Shown: positions 34,272-43,034, numbered from the stretch's first letter. The stretch is DNA of 64,000 nt from Arcobacter sp. EP1 (GCA_001655195.1 LPNY01000158.1:77615-141614); one strand, 5' to 3'. Numbers and translations are program-made. Notes: generated by a model not told the origin, from the sequence alone.

Positions 34272-34769
34272 TTATCTAAAGTTATCAAACACTAATGGTG
34301 ATTTAAAATCAAGTGATTTTAAATGTCGCATAATTGTTTGTAAATCATCAATATTTTTTCCTGTAACTCTAATCTCGTCACCTTGATTTACTGCTTTTAC
34401 TTTTAGTTTTAACTTTTTAATTTCTGTTTGAATCATTTTCGCTTCATCTTGTTTAATGGAGTCTACGATTGCATAAACATACTTTCTGTTTCCACCTGAA
34501 CTGTCCTCTTTTTTTGCTTCATCTAAAGAGTTAATTGAAACGCCTCTTTTATTCATCTGTCCAATCATAATGTCATAGATTGCATCCACTTTATTATCAC
34601 TTGAAGAGACAATTGTTAAGGTTTTAGCCCCTTGGTTAAAATCAATCTCTTTTTTTATACCTTTGAAATCATACCGATTATCAACCTCTTTTTGTGCTTG
34701 TACCACTGCATTTTTCATCTCTTGCATATCAAGTTTTGCCGAAATATCAAACTGATGTTCTTTTGCCAT
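34272..34769 (-). CDS. yajQ: YajQ family nucleotide-binding protein
   Basis: A 165-residue protein with the YajQ pattern throughout: FDISAKLDMQEMKNAV, NRYDFKGIKKEIDF and the end IMRHLKSLDFKSPLVFDNFR. Members bind c-di-GMP or other nucleotides and RNA; their role varies. AGGAAT precedes the ATG. Single-gene unit ended by the palindromic terminator. Confidence 0.94.
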   Translation of the reverse strand: MAKEHQFDISAKLDMQEMKNAVVQAQKEVDNRYDFKGIKKEIDFNQGAKTLTIVSSSDNKVDAIYDIMIGQMNKRGVSINSLDEAKKEDSSGGNRKYVYAIVDSIKQDEAKMIQTEIKKLKLKVKAVNQGDEIRVTGKNIDDLQTIMRHLKSLDFKSPLVFDNFR

Positions 34770-34876
34770 AATTCATTCCTAGATTTTTTTATTTTATTAT
34801 AGAAAAGTTAAGATGTTATCATTATTAAAATTGTAGAAATTAAAGAAAAAAGAAGGGTGAAGTTAAGTCAAAAGAC

Positions 34877-36112
34877 TTAACTTCGAGGTTGTGGTAAAAT
34901 AAGATTTAAAACGATACCAATAATTGCACCAAGACCAATACCACTAAAAGCAACACCACCAAAATTAAATGTCATTCCCCCAATAGAGAAAACTAAAATC
35001 ATAGAGACGATAATCATATTTCGTGGACATTGTAAATCAACTTTTTCTTTAATAAGTGTTCCAATACCAATAGACGCAATAATACCAAATAAAAGTACCA
35101 TAATTCCACCCATTACAGGAGTTGGTATAGTAGAAAGAAGACCACCGATTTTTCCAACAAATGCTAAAACAATAGCACAAAGTGCTGCCCATGTCATAAT
35201 CGCGGGATTAAAGGCTTTCGTAATTGTAACTGCACCCGTTACTTCAGAATACGTAGTATTTGGAGGACCACCTAACATAGATGCAGCTGATGTCGCAATA
35301 CCATCACCTAAAAGTGTATTTTTTAAACCTGGTTTTTTTAAGTAATCCTCTTTGGTTACATTTGAGATAGCTAACATATCACCAATATGTTCAACAGCTG
35401 GTGCAATTGCAATTGGTAAAATATAGATAATCGCTTCCCAATTTAGCTCTGGTGTTGTAAAGTTTGGCATTGCAAACCATGCTGCTTTTTCCACTGCTGA
35501 AAAATCAACAATGCCTAAAACAAGTGCCGCTATGTATCCAATCAAAATTCCACCTAAAATTGGTAAAAGCTTAAAAATACCCTTTCCAAGTAATGAAATT
35601 AAAAGTGTCGAGAAGAGTGCTATCATTGAAACTATCAACGCAGTCTCTAATGGCACTAATTCAACTGCTCCATCACCTGTTTTTCCCATTGCTAAATTAA
35701 CTGCAACGGGAGAGAGAATAAGTCCAATTGACATAATAACTGGACCCACAACAACTGCAGGTAATAGACGATGTAAAAACTCACTTCCCTTAACACGAAT
35801 AATAAGACTTAGTATCATATACATCAAACCAGCTGCTACTAAACCTGACATAGTTGCTGCGATCCCCCAAGTTGCTACACCATATGAAATTGGTGCAATA
35901 AACGCAAAAGACGACGCTAAGAAAATAGGAGGAATATTTTCTCTATTTACAAATTGGAATAGTAGTGTTCCAAAGCCAGCTGTAAAAAGTGCAACGTTAG
36001 GATCAAGTCCAGTTAATATAGGAACAAGAACCAATGCCCCAAAGGCAACAAACAGAAACTGTAATCCAACAACAGAATCTTTTAACCGAAAATTATAGGT
36101 TGTAGGTTTCAT
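34877..36112 (-). CDS. uraA: Uracil/xanthine permease (NCS2), probably UraA
   Basis: A 411-residue carrier with 13-14 hydrophobic segments and NCS2 motifs: QFLFVAFGALVLVPILTGL, PAVEHIGDMLAIS (the Glu-containing substrate site), GDGIATSAASMLGGPPNTTYSEVTGA. The PNTTYSE motif and the divergent upp gene favour uracil. AAAGAGG precedes the ATG. A 20-bp motif shared with the purine permease gene lies 31-50 bases upstream of the start. Confidence 0.92.
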   Translation of the reverse strand: MKPTTYNFRLKDSVVGLQFLFVAFGALVLVPILTGLDPNVALFTAGFGTLLFQFVNRENIPPIFLASSFAFIAPISYGVATWGIAATMSGLVAAGLMYMILSLIIRVKGSEFLHRLLPAVVVGPVIMSIGLILSPVAVNLAMGKTGDGAVELVPLETALIVSMIALFSTLLISLLGKGIFKLLPILGGILIGYIAALVLGIVDFSAVEKAAWFAMPNFTTPELNWEAIIYILPIAIAPAVEHIGDMLAISNVTKEDYLKKPGLKNTLLGDGIATSAASMLGGPPNTTYSEVTGAVTITKAFNPAIMTWAALCAIVLAFVGKIGGLLSTIPTPVMGGIMVLLFGIIASIGIGTLIKEKVDLQCPRNMIIVSMILVFSIGGMTFNFGGVAFSGIGLGAIIGIVLNLILPQPRS

Positions 36113-36142
36113 TTGACCTCTTTTTTTTAAATTTTTTTATTG

Positions 36143-36162
36143 TAACATATGCCCATTAATTT
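36143..36162 (+). promoter_or_regulatory. 20-bp motif shared with NCS2 purine permease gene
   Basis: TAACATATGCCCATTAATTT, found again inverted at 41198-41217. It lies between uraA and upp. Within it ATGCCCATT (36149-36157) forms a 9-bp inverted repeat with AATGGGCAT at 36217-36225, 59 nt apart, so two half-sites for one regulator are possible. Could control both divergent genes. Confidence 0.55.
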
Positions 36163-36216
36163 TTTATGCAAAAAAGTATAAAATCTATAAGAAATTTGTA
36201 AATTTAAGCCCCAAAA

Positions 36217-36225
36217 AATGGGCAT
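36217..36225. promoter_or_regulatory. Second half-site AATGGGCAT in uraA-upp region
   Basis: Exact inverse of ATGCCCATT at 36149-36157 within the same 210-base intergenic region. A candidate distal half of a looped operator. Confidence 0.4.
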
Positions 36226-36322
36226 TTTGTAAATATAAAAATTTAAAAATAAAAAGAGTAAAAAGTCATATTTATTTCATTAAAAACAGATATATTATAT
36301 ACTTTTACTAAAAGGATATTGT

Positions 36323-36943
36323 ATGTATAAAGAGAGTACTAACGTTGTTGTTAAACACCTTGTTAATCGTTTACGAGATACAAGAACAGCTTCTAACGAA
36401 TTTAGATTAACTATTGAAGAGATTGCTCGAATTGTAGCAGCAGAAGCACTTCATGATTTTCCAACAGTTTCACAAAATATTAACACATGGCAAGGACATT
36501 TAGATGTTCAAATGATTGAAGTTCAAAAAGTTGTACTTGTTCCAATTTTAAGAGCTGGAGAGCCTATGTTAACAGGTATTTTAAAAACACTTCCTTATGC
36601 AAAAAGTGGTTTCTTAGCCATGAAAAGAGATGAAGAAACAGCAGAGAGTAAGCTCTTTTATGAAAACATTCCACCATTGAAAGATAAAACTGTTTTATTA
36701 CTCGATCCAATGATTGCAACAGGTGGTTCGTTAATTGATGGTATTGATTATTTAAAAAGCAAAGGGGCTCAAAAGATTATTTCACTAAACGTTTTAGGGG
36801 CACCTGAAGGTATCAAAAACGTTCAAGATGCGCACCCTGATGTAGATATTTATATTGCACAAATTGATGAGCGTTTAGATGAGAACTCTTACATTCGACC
36901 AGGTCTTGGTGATGCAGGAGATAGAGCGTTTAATACAAACTAA
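36323..36943 (+). CDS. upp: Uracil phosphoribosyltransferase
   Basis: A 206-residue PRTase: VPILRAGEPMLTG near residue 75, PRPP loop VLLLDPMIATGGSLIDGIDYL and the uracil-binding C-terminus YIRPGLGDAGDRAFNT. It makes UMP from uracil taken up by the divergent permease. AAAGGAT precedes the ATG. Its stop overlaps the convergent gene by four bases. Confidence 0.96.
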   Translation: MYKESTNVVVKHLVNRLRDTRTASNEFRLTIEEIARIVAAEALHDFPTVSQNINTWQGHLDVQMIEVQKVVLVPILRAGEPMLTGILKTLPYAKSGFLAMKRDEETAESKLFYENIPPLKDKTVLLLDPMIATGGSLIDGIDYLKSKGAQKIISLNVLGAPEGIKNVQDAHPDVDIYIAQIDERLDENSYIRPGLGDAGDRAFNTN

Positions 36944-37698
36944 AACTCTAATGGATTTGGATATGTATATTCAAATCCATACTCTTCAATCTTTGAAGCC
37001 TCAATAATACGCTCATAATTTTTATCATCCATAAAAACAGGTGATTCAAACCCATATTTTAAAGCATTTTTTGAATAAACCTCTTTTTTAGAAGGGTGCA
37101 AAGGCGCACATAAATTAAATACCCCTTTGAGTTTTTTCTCATAACAAAAAACAATCGCTTCAAACACATCACTTTGATGCACATAATTAACACCACTTAG
37201 CGTATTTGTAACTTCTTTAGCCGCAAAATAACTACCAGCAATTCTATTTTCACCCATTAAGCCAGCACAACGAAAAATCGTCGAAGTTTGATTTTTCACA
37301 TAGTTTTCTGCTTCATAAACCAGTTTTGAAGAAGGCGTTTTTATATCACTTGATTCTGTATAAACTCCCTCTTTTTTATCGTAAATTGAGGTACTTGAAA
37401 TAAAAATCGAATGTTTAATAGTGTTAAATTTTTCATGAGTATAAATTGAGTTTAAAAACCCTAGATAGTTTTGAAATTTAGAGGGAGGAAAAGCCATCAA
37501 TAAATAGTCACAATCCAATAAATCACTAAGAGATTCAAGGCAATTCTCATCTAAGATAAATGAATTATAACCTAAACGTTTAAAGGCTTCATCTTTTTTT
37601 AGAGTAGTCGTTGTCACTTTAAGATGAAACCTATTTGAAAGTTTTTTAGCTACGACTGAACCTAGCCAACCACAGCCTAATATTGTTACTGTTTTCAT
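36940..37698 (-). CDS. NAD(P)-binding Rossmann protein, epimerase/YeeZ-like
   Basis: A 252-residue extended SDR-like protein with the dinucleotide motif VTILGCGWLGSVVA and a YTESSD segment, then TIFRCAGLMGENR. The GCGWLG opening is the pattern of the YeeZ/SDR_a5-like group with unknown substrate. Not a sugar-nucleotide epimerase in context. The neighbour upstream is an ion channel gene 31 bases away on the same strand. Confidence 0.7.
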   Translation of the reverse strand: MKTVTILGCGWLGSVVAKKLSNRFHLKVTTTTLKKDEAFKRLGYNSFILDENCLESLSDLLDCDYLLMAFPPSKFQNYLGFLNSIYTHEKFNTIKHSIFISSTSIYDKKEGVYTESSDIKTPSSKLVYEAENYVKNQTSTIFRCAGLMGENRIAGSYFAAKEVTNTLSGVNYVHQSDVFEAIVFCYEKKLKGVFNLCAPLHPSKKEVYSKNALKYGFESPVFMDDKNYERIIEASKIEEYGFEYTYPNPLEF

Positions 37699-37729
37699 AC
37701 TATTTTTGTAAGATTTTTTGAGCCATTAT

Positions 37730-38536
37730 TTAGCTTTCTTTTTTATTTTTTAATGCTTTAACTTCAGCACGTAAACCTTGTATCTCTTCAAGAAGAACAT
37801 CTAACTTTTTACTATCTTCATGAATTTCATCTTTCATATCTTTCTCTTGAATCTTTTGCATCTCCCCAATAATAACTGCCACGAAAAGGTTGAAGAAAAC
37901 AAAAGCTGCAATAATAACAAAGGTAACAAAATAGATCCAAGCCCACGGATAAACTTCCATTGCTTCATACATAACATCAGTCCAATCTTCAAAGGTCAAT
38001 ACCCTAAAGAGTGTCAACATTGAGACTAAGAAATCTTTCCATAACCCCGATGGCAATTCTGCAAAATAGAAGTTACCAATAATGGCATAGATATAAAAGA
38101 TAATAAACATCAATATAACAATATCAATAATAGAAGGGATTGCTTTAATTAACATATCAATGATTGCTTTAAGTTCAGGTCGTGCCGTAAATAGACGCAA
38201 GAGTCTAAAGACACGTAAAAGTCTGGCAATTGCTGCAAAACCTGAAGACTCTAAAGGCAGTAAGGTCACTGCAACAATAGCAAAATCAAAAACATTCCAT
38301 CCATTTTTGAAAAAGTTCACAAACTTTTTCTCTGCAACCATTTTAATAGCAATTTCAAACACAAAATAGATTGTCACAAAGTAATCTGCAAACTGTAAAA
38401 ACAGTGAATAGTGAGTCTCTACTTCACCTATAGTTTTAAAGCCCAAAATTGAAGCATAAGCAATAATAATTGCAGTGGTTAGATTTGAGAACCACTTAGC
38501 ATCACGGACCTCTTCTATTTTTTCAATGACAGTCAT
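37730..38536 (-). CDS. Bacterial voltage-gated cation channel (NavBac superfamily)
   Basis: A 268-residue six-helix channel subunit. S4 carries four arginines at three-residue spacing (R105, R108, R111, R114 in ARLLRVFRLLRL). The pore helix and filter read TLFRVLTFEDWTD, with filter T181-F182-E183-D184-W185-T186-D187. S6 is followed by a C-terminal coiled coil (about 240-262). NavAb from Arcobacter butzleri has TLESWSM at this place; the extra aspartates here match the pattern that makes engineered CavAb (TLDDWSD) calcium-selective. AGGAAAATAGT precedes the ATG. Confidence 0.92.
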   Translation of the reverse strand: MTVIEKIEEVRDAKWFSNLTTAIIIAYASILGFKTIGEVETHYSLFLQFADYFVTIYFVFEIAIKMVAEKKFVNFFKNGWNVFDFAIVAVTLLPLESSGFAAIARLLRVFRLLRLFTARPELKAIIDMLIKAIPSIIDIVILMFIIFYIYAIIGNFYFAELPSGLWKDFLVSMLTLFRVLTFEDWTDVMYEAMEVYPWAWIYFVTFVIIAAFVFFNLFVAVIIGEMQKIQEKDMKDEIHEDSKKLDVLLEEIQGLRAEVKALKNKKES

Positions 38537-38537
38537 A

Positions 38538-38939
38538 CTATTTTCCTACCTTCAACTCTTTAATTAGTGCAAAAAAGGCTAAAAGCCATGCTATTATCAT
38601 CAAAGTTCCACCAATAGGTGTCACTGCTCCTAACCACGATGCTTTTAATAAAACCAGCAGATATAAAGAACATGAAAATATTAATGTACCCACAAAAAGC
38701 ATATAACCCGCAAATACAATGCGTTTTGAAAAAGGTAGTAAAAATGTCATAAAAGCAATAGCAAAAAGCCCTAGGCTGTTATAAAAGTGGTATTGAACAC
38801 CTGTGTGATAGATTTTCATTAATGATTCGTCAATCATCGCTTTTAATCCATGAGCGCCAAAAGCACCAATAGCAATAGCTAACGCCATCATCAAGGTCGC
38901 AAGTAATAAAAAATTTTTAGTGTGTTGTGTTGGTTTCAC
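38538..38939 (-). CDS. DUF423 family membrane protein (YgdD-like)
   Basis: A 133-residue protein with four hydrophobic helices; AIGAFGAHGLK and YHTGVQYHFYNSLGLFAIAF are the DUF423 signature. Function unknown. GTG start with GGGAG upstream. It precedes the channel gene by one base, so the two are co-transcribed. Confidence 0.87.
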   Translation of the reverse strand: MKPTQHTKNFLLLATLMMALAIAIGAFGAHGLKAMIDESLMKIYHTGVQYHFYNSLGLFAIAFMTFLLPFSKRIVFAGYMLFVGTLIFSCSLYLLVLLKASWLGAVTPIGGTLMIIAWLLAFFALIKELKVGK

Positions 38940-39005
38940 AATATACTCCCAATAGATTTTCGGAAGTATATCAAAAAAAAATTAATTGTTATTTAACAAA
39001 TAATT

Positions 39006-39293
39006 CTACTCTGGCTTTTCAATTTTTTCTTTTTTCTCTTTCTTTTTAGCGGAAAAACCTGAACCTTTTTTCTCTTTTTTTGTTAATTCTAAATCAGTGA
39101 TTAAGGTTTTATAATCTACCCCATCTTGGTTCATTTTTGCAAAACATGCAGCAACTACTGCAATCGCATTTGGAACCTCTTTTTTCTTCTTATAAGACTG
39201 GATATTTTTTTCGCTCACTTTGATTAGAGCAGTGAATTTTGGAATAGTTAACTCAGCATCTAGTAGTAGTTTTTTAAACTCGATGAATGTCAT
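39006..39293 (-). CDS. Small HTH-like protein with lysine-rich tail
   Basis: A 95-residue protein. Residues 10-50 (LDAELTIPKFTALIKVSEKNIQSYKKKKEVPNA) have the layout of an XRE-like helix-turn-helix, and the last 25 residues are highly basic (KKKEKKEKIEKPE), as in DNA- or RNA-binding proteins. I do not recognise a family. AAGGT precedes the ATG. Confidence 0.6.
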   Translation of the reverse strand: MTFIEFKKLLLDAELTIPKFTALIKVSEKNIQSYKKKKEVPNAIAVVAACFAKMNQDGVDYKTLITDLELTKKEKKGSGFSAKKKEKKEKIEKPE

Positions 39294-39386
39294 TGAATTA
39301 CCTTAGATAAATAATTTTGAATTATTATACTCACAAAGAAATAAAAAGTTACTAAAAATATTAGAATATCGAGATTAGTTATAAAA

Positions 39387-39416
39387 TATAGAGATTAGGA
39401 ATTCCTAATCTCTATA
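39387..39416. terminator. Perfect 30-base palindrome over phosphoribosyltransferase stop codon
   Basis: The half TATAGAGATTAGGAA is repeated in inverse, giving a 15-bp stem with no unpaired loop beyond the AATT centre. It overlaps the stop codon (39412-39414) of the minus-strand gene. Its core TTAGGAATTCCTAA is shared with 34237-34262. A partial direct copy GAGATTAG lies at 39371-39378. Confidence 0.7.
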
Positions 39417-39861
39417 CTACGTCAACTTCCCAGAAGAAGTCAATCCATTTGTCTGCTTCTTTTACTGTGTAGTCAGGTTGTAAAAGAGCTGTTGGTTTAT
39501 AAAAAAGAGTTGCTAGTTTGAACTCTGTATTTGGAAATTTTTCATGTAATACTTTAAAAATTTCTTGCATACTTTCACCACTATCAACAATATCGTCAAT
39601 AATCAGTACTCTTTTTGCATGAGACATATCAGGAATGTTAAAAATATTAAAACTATCTAATTTTAACTCCCCTTCATAGTGAATAGAATTTAATGTATAT
39701 AAATTCCGCATGTTCATCGCTTGTGCCATTAAATGGGAAAGGGTTAAACCACCTCGTGCAATTCCTAAAAGAATGTCGGGATTATAATCTCGACATTTGT
39801 CAACTAATATTTGAGTATCTTCTTTAAACTCATCGTAACCGTAATAATATTTCTGCGCCAA
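39412..39861 (-). CDS. Purine phosphoribosyltransferase (xanthine/guanine type)
   Basis: A 149-residue type I PRTase: LLGIARGGLTLSHLMAQ and the PRPP loop VLIIDDIVDSGESM. The short length and HYEGELKLD segment fit Gpt/xanthine PRTases. It starts with TTG at 39861; the binding site AAGGAT overlaps the last codons of the permease gene. Together they import and phosphoribosylate purines. Confidence 0.88.
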   Translation of the reverse strand: MAQKYYYGYDEFKEDTQILVDKCRDYNPDILLGIARGGLTLSHLMAQAMNMRNLYTLNSIHYEGELKLDSFNIFNIPDMSHAKRVLIIDDIVDSGESMQEIFKVLHEKFPNTEFKLATLFYKPTALLQPDYTVKEADKWIDFFWEVDVV

Positions 39862-39864
39862 TAA

Positions 39865-41163
39865 CTATCCTTGTAAAACAAAAACTAATAATGAAATAAG
39901 TGTTAGCAGTATAACACCAAGATTTAAATCTTCTCTTTCATTTTTTGCTAATTTAATAATTGTGTAAGTCACAAACCCAGCAGCAATTCCATTGGTAATA
40001 GAAAAAGTAAGTGGCATCAATAAAACAATAAAGAATGCCCCAGCTGAAGTTGCTAAATCAGCTTTTTCAAAGTTGATTTTTCCTAACTCACTAAACATCA
40101 ATACACCAACTACAACTAATACAGGATAAATTGCATTGGATGGAATTGATTTAAATAAGGGTAACATAAAAAGAGTTAAGATAAAAAATGCTGCAGTAAA
40201 AACTGCTGTTAATCCTGTACGACCACCTTGTTCAACCCCACTTGCACTTTCAATAAATGATGTTGTAGTTGAAACACCTAACAGGCTTCCACCAACAGTT
40301 GCAACTGCATCAGCTTCAAGGGTTTTTTGTAAACTTTTGTCATCTTTGTTATTTTCTTGAAAAAGGTTTGCTCGTGTCCCAACACCTGTTAATGTTCCAA
40401 GAGTATCGAACATATCAGTGATTAAGAAAGTAATAACAACAGGGAATAGTGAAAGTGTCAAGGCACTTGCTATATCAAGTTGCATTAAGATTGGTTCAAT
40501 AGAAGCAGGCGCTGAAAAGAACTCTTTTGGTGCTTCGCCAATTCCAAAAATCCAACCAATAATTGAAGTAATTGCAATGGAGAAAATGAAAGCCCCTTTA
40601 AGTTTATAAGCATAAAAAACAAACGCTAAAACAAGTCCAATTGCTCCTAAAAACACATTCGTATTTGAAAAGTCACCTAATCCAACTAGAGTTGCATCAC
40701 TGTTAACAATCATTCCCATCTGTTTTAAACCAATAAAAGCAATAAAAGTACCAATACCTGCACTAATTGCTCGTCGTAAAGCCATAGGAATTGAAGTCAT
40801 AATCCAAACCCTAAAATTAGTAAAGGAGAGCAGTACAAACAAGATACCTGATAAGAATACAATTCCTAAAGCAGTTTGCCAAGGTATTTTCATTCCTAAT
40901 ACTAATCCGTATGAGAAGTAAGCATTAAGCCCCATACCCACACTCATAGCGATTGGTGTATTTGACCACATTCCTGACAGAAGTGTTGCTAAAATTGTAA
41001 TAATAGCTGTAGCAGTGACCACTGCATCCATTGGTAATCCAGCGTCGGCTAAAATAAACCCATTTACAGGAACAATATACATCATGGTTAAAAATGTTGT
41101 AAATCCTGCTGTAAGTTCTGTTTTAACACTGGTATTATGTTCTTTAAGTTTAAAATAACCCAT
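39865..41163 (-). CDS. NCS2-family purine (guanine/hypoxanthine) permease
   Basis: About 432 residues, 12-14 membrane helices, PbuG/GhxP/AzgA type: FKLKEHNTSVKTELTAGFTTFLTMMYIV at the N-terminus, MSVGMGLNAYFSY, TLTGVGTRANLF and TTTSFIESASGVEQGGRTGLTAV (substrate-site Glu). I start at the ATG at 41163 (AAAGGAAAATT upstream) rather than the ATG at 41211, which lies inside the shared 20-bp motif. The operon partner is a purine PRTase. Confidence 0.92.
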   Translation of the reverse strand: MGYFKLKEHNTSVKTELTAGFTTFLTMMYIVPVNGFILADAGLPMDAVVTATAIITILATLLSGMWSNTPIAMSVGMGLNAYFSYGLVLGMKIPWQTALGIVFLSGILFVLLSFTNFRVWIMTSIPMALRRAISAGIGTFIAFIGLKQMGMIVNSDATLVGLGDFSNTNVFLGAIGLVLAFVFYAYKLKGAFIFSIAITSIIGWIFGIGEAPKEFFSAPASIEPILMQLDIASALTLSLFPVVITFLITDMFDTLGTLTGVGTRANLFQENNKDDKSLQKTLEADAVATVGGSLLGVSTTTSFIESASGVEQGGRTGLTAVFTAAFFILTLFMLPLFKSIPSNAIYPVLVVVGVLMFSELGKINFEKADLATSAGAFFIVLLMPLTFSITNGIAAGFVTYTIIKLAKNEREDLNLGVILLTLISLLVFVLQG

Positions 41164-41197
41164 AATTTTCCTTTGTGTAATTGACATCGTAAGCGAT

Positions 41198-41217
41198 AAA
41201 TTAATGGGCATATGTTA
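41198..41217 (-). promoter_or_regulatory. Second copy of 20-bp purine/uracil motif
   Basis: On the minus strand this reads TAACATATGCCCATTAATTT, identical at all 20 positions to 36143-36162, and lies 35-54 bases before the permease ATG. It is the probable binding site of a shared regulator of nucleobase uptake. Confidence 0.55.
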
Positions 41218-41360
41218 CTCAAAAAAGCGTTAAAAAGCCTTTAGAATGGCAGACATAAGTGAGACATAACTTTAAAAAAAATTAAAATTTTCTCAAATAC
41301 AAGTCCTGTTAAATTTTTTTTAGCTAAGATAGTTGTTGAAATTAACCATGGGAAGAAAAA

Positions 41361-42218
41361 ATGACAATTACTAATGATTGTGTTGCTTGTATTGTAGGAC
41401 AAATTGATAAAGCAATTTCAGTTCTAAATATTGAGGAAAAACTTGCGAACGAAATCAAAGCAGAAGTACTCAAAAGATCAGCTACCTTTGACTTTAAACA
41501 AACACCGCCAAGTGTTGCAAGAGATGTTTATGAATATCTCGCAAAAAGGACAGGTTTATGTGATCCTTTAGAGCATATTAAACAAAACTCTATTGAAAAA
41601 GCATTGGAGTTTGTTCCTTTAATTGAGAAAAAAATACGTCAAAATGATGATAAACTTTTTACGGCTATTAAAGCAGCCGTTGCGGGAAATGTCATTGACT
41701 TTGGAGCAAAAGAACAATTTTGTTTAGAAGAAGAGATAAATAAAGTCTTTGACACACAATTTGCCATTGATGATTTCAATCTCTTTTTAAAAGAGCTGGA
41801 AAAACATGAAAAACTTCTTATTTTAGCTGATAATGCTGGAGAAAATGTATTTGATAAAATTTTAATTAAAATCATTACCCGTCTTTACCCACAAAAAAGT
41901 GTTATCTATGCAACACGGGGTAAACCCATAATCAACGATATTACAACAAAAGAGGCCTTACAAATTGGTATTGATAAATTTGCAACGGTTATTAGCACTG
42001 GTGTGGATACTCCTGGATTAGAGCTAACTCGAAGTTCTAAAGAGTTCAATGATATTTTTGAAACCTCACCTCTAATTTTAGCAAAAGGTATGGGAAACTA
42101 CGAATGCTTAGAGAGTTTAAATGATAAAAGAATCTACTTTTTATTTAAGGTAAAATGTAATGTAGTATCCCAAAGTATTCATCGCGATGTGGGAGATATT
42201 ATTCTCAAGCGGGGATAA
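41361..42218 (+). CDS. DUF89 (damage-control phosphatase) family protein
   Basis: A 285-residue protein with the DUF89 pattern: DCVACIVGQIDKAI near the start, ILADNAGENVFD with the catalytic Asp, VIYATRGKPIINDIT, and LAKGMGNYE. Bacterial DUF89 proteins are metal-dependent phosphatases thought to remove damaged sugar phosphates or nucleotides. GGGAAG precedes the ATG. Followed by a WYL regulator gene on the same strand 150 bases away. Confidence 0.87.
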   Translation: MTITNDCVACIVGQIDKAISVLNIEEKLANEIKAEVLKRSATFDFKQTPPSVARDVYEYLAKRTGLCDPLEHIKQNSIEKALEFVPLIEKKIRQNDDKLFTAIKAAVAGNVIDFGAKEQFCLEEEINKVFDTQFAIDDFNLFLKELEKHEKLLILADNAGENVFDKILIKIITRLYPQKSVIYATRGKPIINDITTKEALQIGIDKFATVISTGVDTPGLELTRSSKEFNDIFETSPLILAKGMGNYECLESLNDKRIYFLFKVKCNVVSQSIHRDVGDIILKRG

Positions 42219-42229
42219 AATAATCCCCA
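42212..42229 (+). terminator. Short hairpin at end of DUF89 gene
   Basis: GGGGAT (42212-42217) pairs with ATCCCC (42224-42229) across a six-base A-rich loop overlapping the stop codon. No T-run follows, so terminator function is doubtful. Confidence 0.3.
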
Positions 42230-42371
42230 TCAAATACTCAAAAACCTTAAAGCGTCACAAGATAAGTTATATTTTTATTTGATTTTGAAATTTAATAATT
42301 TAATTTAAATCACTTTCCTTTAAACTTTTTTTCACTATAATGTTGTTTAATACTAAGCTGGAGAAATTCTA

Positions 42372-43034
42372 ATGAAAGATAATGATAAAATACTAGTTCG
42401 ACTCAATGCTATTCTAGAAAAACTTTGTGAAAATAGTCTACCAAGAATTAAAGATTTAGCAAAAGAGTTCAATGTTACTGAACGAACGATTCAACGTGAT
42501 ATTTATCAAAGACTTCACTACTTTCCTATTGAAAAAAACAACCTCTCTCAATTGCAGTTTACAAAAGGTTTTGTTTTTGACAAAAGTATTTTAGACAGTG
42601 GTGAAATAATGTTTATCTACTTAGCACTATCTCAAATTAAAGAAAATCACCCTGATTTCAACTCCAAAATTGATACGATTGTACATAAGCTTTTAAATCC
42701 GCATATGGAACATAATCAAAAAACTAAAGAAGAAGTGAATCAAAAGGTTATTAAGAGCATAGAGAGTGCTATGTTACGTAATAATATTATTACCCTTCAT
42801 ATTAAGAAAAAACATCTAGAAGTAAAACCATTCAAAATCATTAATAGCGATGCAAATCACATGTTATTAGCAGAAGATTGCAAAGATGGTATTGTAAAAA
42901 CCATTCCTCTTAAAATGGTTAGTGATATTTCAAAACAGACTACGAAGTTTAAAATTAAACGCTCTCAAGAAGAAGCGCTTAACAATGTTCATACTGCATG
43001 GTTTGATGCACCAGATTTTGATTTAGAATTTTAA
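42372..43034 (+). CDS. HTH/WYL-domain transcriptional regulator
   Basis: A 220-residue protein with an N-terminal helix-turn-helix (LPRIKDLAKEFNVTERTIQRDIYQRL) and a C-terminal WYL-like domain (IITLHIKKKHLEVKPFKI and HMLLAEDCKDGIVKTIPLKMV) that senses ligands such as nucleotides. The target is unknown; the preceding DUF89 gene is a candidate. TGGAGAAA precedes the ATG, with TATAAT at 42338-42343. Confidence 0.85.
   Translation: MKDNDKILVRLNAILEKLCENSLPRIKDLAKEFNVTERTIQRDIYQRLHYFPIEKNNLSQLQFTKGFVFDKSILDSGEIMFIYLALSQIKENHPDFNSKIDTIVHKLLNPHMEHNQKTKEEVNQKVIKSIESAMLRNNIITLHIKKKHLEVKPFKIINSDANHMLLAEDCKDGIVKTIPLKMVSDISKQTTKFKIKRSQEEALNNVHTAWFDAPDFDLEF

Noticed and set aside
35511-36098. 195-codon + strand frame inside the uracil permease gene
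   Set aside because: Antisense to a highly conserved membrane protein; its composition mirrors the permease's reverse complement and no start signal is present.
36113-36322. Purine-type riboswitch between uraA and upp
   Set aside because: No three-way junction pattern is visible; the GCCC/GGGC pairs are too short and the shared motif sits inverted upstream of another permease, which fits a protein operator better.
42219-42371. Possible transposon end or attachment site between DUF89 and WYL genes
   Set aside because: No terminal inverted repeats, target duplication or transposase sequence were found; the window shows no insertion sequence at all.
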